Origin: UBA7692 sp033578915
Lineage (GTDB): Bacteria > Bacteroidota > Bacteroidia > Chitinophagales > LD1
Direction: 5' to 3'
DNA length: 5,016 nt
Assembly: GCA_033578915.1 (NCBI GenBank)
Contig: JAVQWQ010000158.1
Span: 1 to 5,016 of the forward strand
Part shown: piece by piece, positions 1 through 5,016 of the stretch
How positions within the stretch are numbered: position 1 is the first letter of the stretch
Layout of the letters: the number at the start of each line of letters is the position of its first letter
Translations under genes and position numbers: made by a program
Notes under the pieces: generated by a model
The model's database searches: none
What the model was told of the DNA's origin: nothing
What the model saw: only the letters and a program-made list of their open reading frames with translations

Positions 1-3000
1 GCGCAAAAAAACTTGTTGACAAAAAAGAACCGGTAATCTGGGATATCTTGGAAAACATCCTAAAGGGTCATCCGGTACTGCTCAACAGAGCCCCCACACT
101 CCATAGATTATCCATACAAGCCTTCTTGCCAAAACTGGTAGAAGGTAAGGCCATACAACTCCATCCGCTGGTGTGCACAGCATTTAACGCAGACTTTGAT
201 GGCGACCAAATGGCTGTGCATGTGCCTCTTAGCAATGCGGCAATTTTGGAATCGCAGTTGTTAATGTTGGCTTCCCACAATATTTTGAATCCTCAAAATG
301 GCACTCCCATAACTTTGCCATCTCAAGATATGGTTCTTGGGCTTTATTATATGACAAAGCCTAAGCTGAGCACCGAAAACGAAAAAGTTAAAGGTGAGGG
401 TTTAACATTCTATGGCATGGAAGAAGCCGTCATTGCATTCAACGAGGGAAAAGTTGATCTAAATGCAGTGGTGAAATGCAGGGTGATGATTAAGGAAAAT
501 AATGAGCTTAAACCTAAAATTGTTGAAACAACGCTCGGACGCATCATATTTAATCAAGTTGTTCCTGCAGGAGTTGGCTTTATCAACAAGCTGCTTGGCA
601 AAAAAGAATTAAAGAACGTAATTGGCGAGATTCTCGCACAAACAGACATCCCGACTACGGCTCGCTTCCTTGATGAAATTAAACGACTTGGATTTTATTA
701 CTCATTTAAGGGTGGCCTCAGCTTTAATCTCGGTGATGTGCTGGTACCTGCAGAAAAAGAAAAACTCCTAGCTCAGGCTCAACAAAAAATTGATGAGATT
801 ACAGAAAGCTATCAAATGGGATTCATCACCGATAAAGAGCGTTTTAATCAGGTGGTGGATGTTTGGACTCACACAGATAATCAGCTTACTCTTAAGCTAA
901 TGAACCAAATTAGCAAAGACAAACAAGGCTTTAACAGCATATTTATGATGTTGGATTCCGGTGCGCGGGGTTCAAAACAGCAAATCAAGCAGCTTTCGGG
1001 TATGCGCGGCCTCATGGCCAAACCGCGAAAGGCCGGCGCTACCGGTTCAGAAGTTATTGAAAACCCAATCCTTGCAAATTTCAAAGAAGGATTGAGCGTA
1101 TTAGAGTACTTTATCTCAACTCACGGAGCACGCAAGGGTCTATCAGATACCGCATTAAAAACAGCTGATGCAGGGTACCTTACCAGAAGACTCGTAGATG
1201 TGGCACAAGATGTTGTAATAACTGAGGAGGACTGCGGTACGCTTAGGGGTATAATTGTCAGCGCCGTTAAAAACGGAGATGAAATTATAGAATCGCTCGC
1301 AGACAGAATATTGGGGCGTTGCGCTTTATCCGATATTATTCATCCTGAAACTGACGAATTGATTGTGGCAGCTGGTGAACAAATCAATGAAGCTGAAGCT
1401 AAAGCCATTGAAGCTGCAGGCATTGAGTCGGTGGAAATTCGCTCTGTACTTACCTGCGAGACGCGCAAAGGAGTGTGCGTTAAGTGCTATGGTAGAAATC
1501 TTGCCACAAATCGCCTGGCAGAAGAAGGAGATGCCGTTGGAATCATAGCTGCCCAATCTATTGGAGAGCCGGGCACCCAGCTTACACTGCGTACCTTCCA
1601 CGTTGGTGGTATTGCAAGTGTCGGTACGGCAGAATCTAAACTTGTAGCGAAATTTGATGGCATATTGCAACTGGATGGTGTCAGAATCATTTCGGCAACA
1701 GATGAAAATGGCGAAAAACAAAATATTGTAATAGGCAGAACCGGTGAGATGCGAATTGTTAAGCCGGATTCCGATAAAGTGCTTATCTCTGCACACGTTC
1801 CTTACGGTTCAATTATTTACTTTAAAGATGGACAGAAAGTATCCAAAGGAGATGTGATTTGCCAATGGGATCCATACAACAATGTAATCATCTCTGAAGT
1901 AAGCGGTAAAGTTCGTTTTGAAAACATTATAGAAAATGTTACTTACAGAGACGAGATAGACGAACAAACCGGCCACCGCGAGAAAGTAATTATTGAAACT
2001 AAAGACAAAACAAAAGCCCCAACCATTGTTGTTGAAAGCGGCAAGGAGTGGAAAAATTACAGCTTGCCGGTTGGCGCTCACCTCACAGTAGATAATGGTG
2101 AAACGCTTAGGCCAGGCCAGATCATTGCTAAGATTCCGCGCGTGATGGGTAAAGTGAAAGATATTACAGGAGGGTTACCCCGTGTTACCGAACTGTTTGA
2201 AGCGCGAAATCCTAGCAACCCAGCTACAGTGGCTGAAATTGATGGTGTTGTGCGTTTCGGAGGAACCAAGCGCGGCAACAGAGAAATCATCATTGAAAGC
2301 CGTGATGGAGAAACCGTAAAATACCTCGTTCCTCTCACTAAGCAAATTCTCGTTCAGGAGCAGGATTTTGTTCGCGCAGGAACACCTATTTCTGATGGTG
2401 CCATTACTCCGACAGATATTCTTAATATCAAAGGACCGTTTGCCGTTCAGGAATACTTAGTCAATGAAATACAAGAAGTTTATCGCCTGCAAGGCATAAG
2501 AATCAACGACAAGCACATTGAAGTGATTGTACGCCAAATGATGAGTAAAATGATTATCGAAGATGCAGGAGATACAAAATTCCTAGAAGGCGAAAGTGTA
2601 GAAAAATTTGAGTTGTTGGATGTCAACGACCAACTGTTTGACAAGAAAGTTGTAACAGATGCGGGCGATTCCACCAATCTCAAGCCTGGACAAATTGTCA
2701 CCTTACGCAGAATTCGCGAGGAAAATTCTATGTTGAAGCGCAACGATAAAAAGCTGGTCGAATACAGAGATGCTATACCTGCCACCGCAACGCCTCAACT
2801 TCAAGGTATAACAAGGGCCTCTTTAAGTACCGGTTCGTGGATTTCCGCTGCTTCCTTCCAGGAGACTACTAAAGTTTTGAGTTCGGCCTCTATTGCGGCA
2901 CGACAAGACAATCTGGAAGGATTAAAAGAAAACGTGATTGTTGGTCATCGCATACCTGCCGGCACTGGCTTGAGAAAATTCAATCGCTTGTTTGTAGCTT

Positions 3001-3080
3001 CAAAAGAAGAAATGGAACGCCTGGAACAGAAAACTCAACTTACTACCCAAGAAAGTACTGGAGTTGAATTGATAGGTTAA
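1..3080 (+). CDS. rpoC: DNA-directed RNA polymerase subunit beta' (5'-truncated by the window edge)
   Basis: This is the catalytic beta' subunit of RNA polymerase (EC 2.7.7.6), which joins NTPs into RNA in the alpha2-beta-beta'-omega core. The frame is open from base 3, so the gene starts upstream; 1025 codons are present. By alignment from memory to E. coli RpoC about 400 N-terminal residues are missing, including the first zinc site. Counting from base 3: LNRAPTLHR at 27-35; the NADFDGDQM active-site loop at 62-70, with Mg-binding Asp64, Asp66 and Asp68; ARGS at 321; the bridge helix at about 375-403 (GARKGLSDTALKTADAGYL); the second zinc site Cys411, Cys485, Cys492, Cys495; the trigger helix ending in the catalytic His533. 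A roughly 185-residue insertion resembling SI3 splits the trigger loop, which resumes at DITGGLPR (720-727). HIEVIVRQM lies near 838, and ISAASFQETT with ENVIVGHRIPAGTG close the protein. All key residues are intact and no frameshift is seen. A TTG at 48 is internal, not a start. Confidence 0.99.
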   Translation, partial: AKKLVDKKEPVIWDILENILKGHPVLLNRAPTLHRLSIQAFLPKLVEGKAIQLHPLVCTAFNADFDGDQMAVHVPLSNAAILESQLLMLASHNILNPQNGTPITLPSQDMVLGLYYMTKPKLSTENEKVKGEGLTFYGMEEAVIAFNEGKVDLNAVVKCRVMIKENNELKPKIVETTLGRIIFNQVVPAGVGFINKLLGKKELKNVIGEILAQTDIPTTARFLDEIKRLGFYYSFKGGLSFNLGDVLVPAEKEKLLAQAQQKIDEITESYQMGFITDKERFNQVVDVWTHTDNQLTLKLMNQISKDKQGFNSIFMMLDSGARGSKQQIKQLSGMRGLMAKPRKAGATGSEVIENPILANFKEGLSVLEYFISTHGARKGLSDTALKTADAGYLTRRLVDVAQDVVITEEDCGTLRGIIVSAVKNGDEIIESLADRILGRCALSDIIHPETDELIVAAGEQINEAEAKAIEAAGIESVEIRSVLTCETRKGVCVKCYGRNLATNRLAEEGDAVGIIAAQSIGEPGTQLTLRTFHVGGIASVGTAESKLVAKFDGILQLDGVRIISATDENGEKQNIVIGRTGEMRIVKPDSDKVLISAHVPYGSIIYFKDGQKVSKGDVICQWDPYNNVIISEVSGKVRFENIIENVTYRDEIDEQTGHREKVIIETKDKTKAPTIVVESGKEWKNYSLPVGAHLTVDNGETLRPGQIIAKIPRVMGKVKDITGGLPRVTELFEARNPSNPATVAEIDGVVRFGGTKRGNREIIIESRDGETVKYLVPLTKQILVQEQDFVRAGTPISDGAITPTDILNIKGPFAVQEYLVNEIQEVYRLQGIRINDKHIEVIVRQMMSKMIIEDAGDTKFLEGESVEKFELLDVNDQLFDKKVVTDAGDSTNLKPGQIVTLRRIREENSMLKRNDKKLVEYRDAIPATATPQLQGITRASLSTGSWISAASFQETTKVLSSASIAARQDNLEGLKENVIVGHRIPAGTGLRKFNRLFVASKEEMERLEQKTQLTTQESTGVELIG

Positions 3081-3092
3081 AGTACTATCACG

Positions 3093-3121
3093 GATTAAGG
3101 CCGGCACGACCGGCCTTAATC
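3093..3121 (+). terminator. Probable intrinsic terminator after rpoC
   Basis: A perfect 12-bp inverted repeat lies 12 bases after the rpoC stop codon. The left arm is 3093-3104 (GATTAAGGCCGG), the loop is CACGA (3105-3109), and the right arm is 3110-3121 (CCGGCCTTAATC). The inner half of the stem is GC-rich and the outer half AT-rich. The bases after it (ATTATATAGCTT) are AT-rich but contain no clean run of T, so it is not a textbook terminator. Its place at the end of an rpoB-rpoC operon makes termination the best reading. It could act in part as an attenuator or an mRNA 3'-end stabiliser, because the next start codon is only 20 bases beyond the stem. Confidence 0.65.
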
Positions 3122-3141
3122 ATTATATAGCTTAATCACCT

Positions 3142-4875
3142 ATGAGAAAACTATTTTTTATTGCTGCTGCAGTTGTTATTTCTATTATTTCTATATCATT
3201 TTACGGTTGCAAATGGGGAAATAAGGCTAATGAGAAAAATTCAATACGTGTTGCAAAGGGCGGAGTTAAGTATGGAGGTGTCTTTAGGGTAAACGAAACC
3301 GAATATTTTCGTTCGTTGTTCCCTCACAACATTACCGAAGTAGTTGGCCATCGCATAGCCGCTCAAATTTACGAGGGCCTGGTGTCGTTGAATCAAAAAG
3401 ATTTATCTATTGAGCCCGCTTTGGCAGAAAGCTGGCAGGTTAATGATAGTGCTACTCGCTTCACATTTAAAATTCGAAAGGGAGTTTTCTTTCACAATCA
3501 TGAATTATTAAATAACAACAGAAAAGAAATAACGGCTTGGGATATAGCTTACTGCCTCGAAAAATTATGTATCAAATCAGTTAATAATCAAGGTTTTTGG
3601 GTCTTTTCTGGAATTGTTCAAGGTGCAGATACGTATTACGTAAACCCTTCTTCAGATAATCGCAAAAATTTAGGAATCAAGGCTTTAAACGATTCTACTT
3701 TAGAAATAACTTTAAGCAAGCCCTTTGCCGGGTTTCTTTACCGGTTGGCAATGCCGTTTTGTGCGGTCTTTCCCAAAGAAATGGTTGATAATAATCCTGC
3801 AAATTCTATCCAGGGCGTGGCAATAGGAACAGGACCATTTATGCTAAAGAAAGTAGTTCCAGATGATGCTGTTTATTTGGTGCGAAACCCCGACTACTGG
3901 AAAAAAGATTCTTTCGGAAATGCGCTGCCATATTTGGATGGAATTAAAATATCTTTTATTAAAGAAGAGAAAACAGAAATGTTGGATTTCAGGCAGGGTA
4001 ACCTGGAAATGAAATACAGGTTGCCTATGGATGCCGTTGATGAGATCATAGACCGCAACGGAAATCTGAAAGAAGCCTATAAGAAATTTCAGCTTCAGAC
4101 AGCAACAGAACTAAGCCTAAGTTATTATGGTTTTTTACATACGCATCCTCTTTTTTCTAATGTACATGTGCGAAGAGCTTTTTGTTATGCCGTAGATCGC
4201 CAAAAACTTGTTGATTACACACTAAAGGGAGAGGCTCTGCCGGCTATTTACGGGATTGTACCTCCCGGAATGGCAGGATATCAAAATTCACGTATCCAAG
4301 GTTTTAAGTATAATCCGGTAAAGGCACAAGAAGAATTGAAAAAAGCGGGTTTTGAAAACGGTAAAGGTTTTCCGGCAATAACCTTACAAATAAATAGCGG
4401 TGGTGGCAGGAACGAAAAAGTTGCTGAAGCAGTTACCGCCATGCTAAAAGAAAATCTCAACATCCGCGTAGAAATTACTCAACTTCCGTTTGCGCAGCAC
4501 CTCGAGAATTATGAGTCCGGAAAGGTTGCCTTTTGGCGTGCGGGATGGGTGGCAGACTATCCTGATCCTGAAAACTTTCTTTCGCTTTGCTATGGAAAAT
4601 ATGTGCCTGCCAACCCGAATGAAAGAGCTTATTTAAACGCCTTCCGATACCAAAATCCTGAGTTTGATAAATGGTTTGAGGAAGCAAGAATAGTTACGGA
4701 TATTAATGAGCGCAATCGCTTATATGAAAAACTTGATCAACTGGTTATAGATGATGCAGTATTGTTACCGCTCTTTTATACCATTAATAGAAGAATGCTA
4801 CAGCCCTATGTAAAAAATTTTCCGATTAATGGTATGGAATACCGAAACTTTTCAGAAGTATGGTTGGATAAATAA
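3142..4875 (+). CDS. ABC transporter substrate-binding lipoprotein, peptide type (SBP_bac_5 family)
   Basis: This is an exported solute-binding protein of the DppA/OppA family (SBP_bac_5), expected to capture oligopeptides for an ABC importer. The 577 residues start with a lipoprotein signal peptide: Arg2-Lys3, a hydrophobic stretch at 4-20, and Cys23 in FYGC as the likely lipid-bearing residue. The lipobox is loose, as is common in Bacteroidota. KWGNK follows the Cys and has no acidic residues, so the surface-export signal of that phylum is not seen; periplasmic anchoring is inferred. Family landmarks are LAESW (94-98), FFHN (116-119), ITAWDIAYCLEKL (from 130), GTGPF (229-233), NPDYW (249-253), VRRAFCYAVDR (343-353) and GWVADYPDPENF (468-479). 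Length is normal for the family. ATG 3142 is chosen because the signal peptide begins there; no Shine-Dalgarno is visible upstream. The aminopeptidase gene follows 12 bases downstream, suggesting an operon. The exact ligand cannot be told from sequence; peptide specificity is inferred from family and neighbour. Confidence 0.93.
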   Translation: MRKLFFIAAAVVISIISISFYGCKWGNKANEKNSIRVAKGGVKYGGVFRVNETEYFRSLFPHNITEVVGHRIAAQIYEGLVSLNQKDLSIEPALAESWQVNDSATRFTFKIRKGVFFHNHELLNNNRKEITAWDIAYCLEKLCIKSVNNQGFWVFSGIVQGADTYYVNPSSDNRKNLGIKALNDSTLEITLSKPFAGFLYRLAMPFCAVFPKEMVDNNPANSIQGVAIGTGPFMLKKVVPDDAVYLVRNPDYWKKDSFGNALPYLDGIKISFIKEEKTEMLDFRQGNLEMKYRLPMDAVDEIIDRNGNLKEAYKKFQLQTATELSLSYYGFLHTHPLFSNVHVRRAFCYAVDRQKLVDYTLKGEALPAIYGIVPPGMAGYQNSRIQGFKYNPVKAQEELKKAGFENGKGFPAITLQINSGGGRNEKVAEAVTAMLKENLNIRVEITQLPFAQHLENYESGKVAFWRAGWVADYPDPENFLSLCYGKYVPANPNERAYLNAFRYQNPEFDKWFEEARIVTDINERNRLYEKLDQLVIDDAVLLPLFYTINRRMLQPYVKNFPINGMEYRNFSEVWLDK

Positions 4876-4887
4876 ATTATCGATGGC

Positions 4888-5016
4888 ATGCCGGAACAAA
4901 AGCTACTTGAGAAATACGCAGAATTATTGATACATTATTGTCTTGAGGTAAAAGAGGGTGACAAAGTTTTTGTCTCCTCTACCTATCTCGCAGAACCGCT
5001 TTTACGGTTTGTCGAT
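4888..5016 (+). CDS. Probable M29-family aminopeptidase, N-terminal fragment (cut by the window edge)
   Basis: Only the first 43 codons are present and the frame is open at the window end. The protein reads MPEQKLLEKYAELL, then IHYCLEVKEGDKVFVSS, then TYLAEPLLRFVD. This pattern, an N-terminal helix with a (Y)xxLLxxYxLxVKxGDKV strand and then AEPLLR, matches the N-terminus of M29 metallo-aminopeptidases (AmpS/PepS/aminopeptidase T type), which remove N-terminal residues from peptides, probably in the cytoplasm. The metal-binding Glu, His and Asp residues of the family lie further on and cannot be checked. ATG 4888 is chosen because it is the only ATG in frame after the TAA at 4873-4875; the ATG at 4883 is in another frame. 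There is no Shine-Dalgarno. The 12-base gap from the lipoprotein gene suggests co-transcription and possible translational coupling. The family call rests on a short fragment recognised from memory. Confidence 0.75.
   Translation, partial: MPEQKLLEKYAELLIHYCLEVKEGDKVFVSSTYLAEPLLRFVD

Noticed and set aside
48..50. TTG at 48 as the start of the first gene
   Set aside because: The frame is open to base 3 and the upstream codons (VDKKEPVIWDIL) match internal RpoC sequence, so this is a gene cut by the window edge and not a short gene with a TTG start.
1363..1548. A 61-codon plus-strand open frame inside rpoC in another frame
   Set aside because: It overlaps conserved rpoC codons, has no ribosome binding site, and its product resembles no family I know.
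1326..1796. A 156-codon open frame on the minus strand inside rpoC
   Set aside because: It lies fully antisense to strongly conserved RpoC sequence (zinc site and trigger helix). Its translation is rich in Cys, Phe, Asn and Ser with no recognisable domain, as expected of a shadow frame.
3128..3135. TAGCTTAA as a possible Bacteroidota -7 element (TAnnTTTG type) for the lipoprotein gene
   Set aside because: It matches only partly, there is no TTTG-like -33 element at the right distance upstream, and it would place the transcript start almost on the ATG. Too weak to annotate.
4883..4885. ATG at 4883 as the aminopeptidase start
   Set aside because: It is in a different frame from the M29-like sequence; the ATG at 4888 reads directly into it.
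1..5016. CRISPR arrays, insertion sequences, tRNA or rRNA genes, phage or defence genes
   Set aside because: No spaced direct repeats, transposase-like frames, terminal inverted repeats or structural RNA signatures were seen. Almost all bases are accounted for by three ordinary genes and a 61-bp gap.

Overview
No new biological system is visible in this 5-kb window. It is a housekeeping stretch of a bacterial chromosome holding the last ~70% of rpoC, one complete peptide-type substrate-binding lipoprotein gene, and the first 43 codons of a probable M29-family aminopeptidase. All three genes are on the + strand.

The organism looks like a member of the Bacteroidota. The RpoC protein has wording I associate with that phylum: a long KPRKAGATGSE-type linker before the bridge helix, and a C-terminal part with a VVTDAGDSTNLKPGQ stretch followed by DAIPATATPQLQGITRASL. 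The lipoprotein resembles a family I know from Bacteroidota (GGVFRVNE, NNQGFWVF, PFAGFL, GKPLPYLD-like regions). Neither downstream gene has a convincing Shine-Dalgarno sequence, which also fits. I cannot place it more narrowly, and these comparisons are from memory rather than a search.

Layout: positions 1-3080 are the 3' part of rpoC, already open at the left edge. Positions 3081-3141 are a 61-bp intergenic gap containing a perfect 12-bp hairpin, probably the terminator of the rpoB-rpoC operon. Positions 3142-4875 are the lipoprotein. After a 12-base gap in the same reading frame, the aminopeptidase starts at 4888 and runs off the right edge.

Functionally there are two units. The first is the catalytic beta' subunit of RNA polymerase. 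The second looks like a small peptide-use operon: an exported lipoprotein that binds oligopeptides, and a peptidase that would trim residues from imported peptides. No ABC permease or ATPase gene is in the window, so the lipoprotein is either an orphan or served by components elsewhere.
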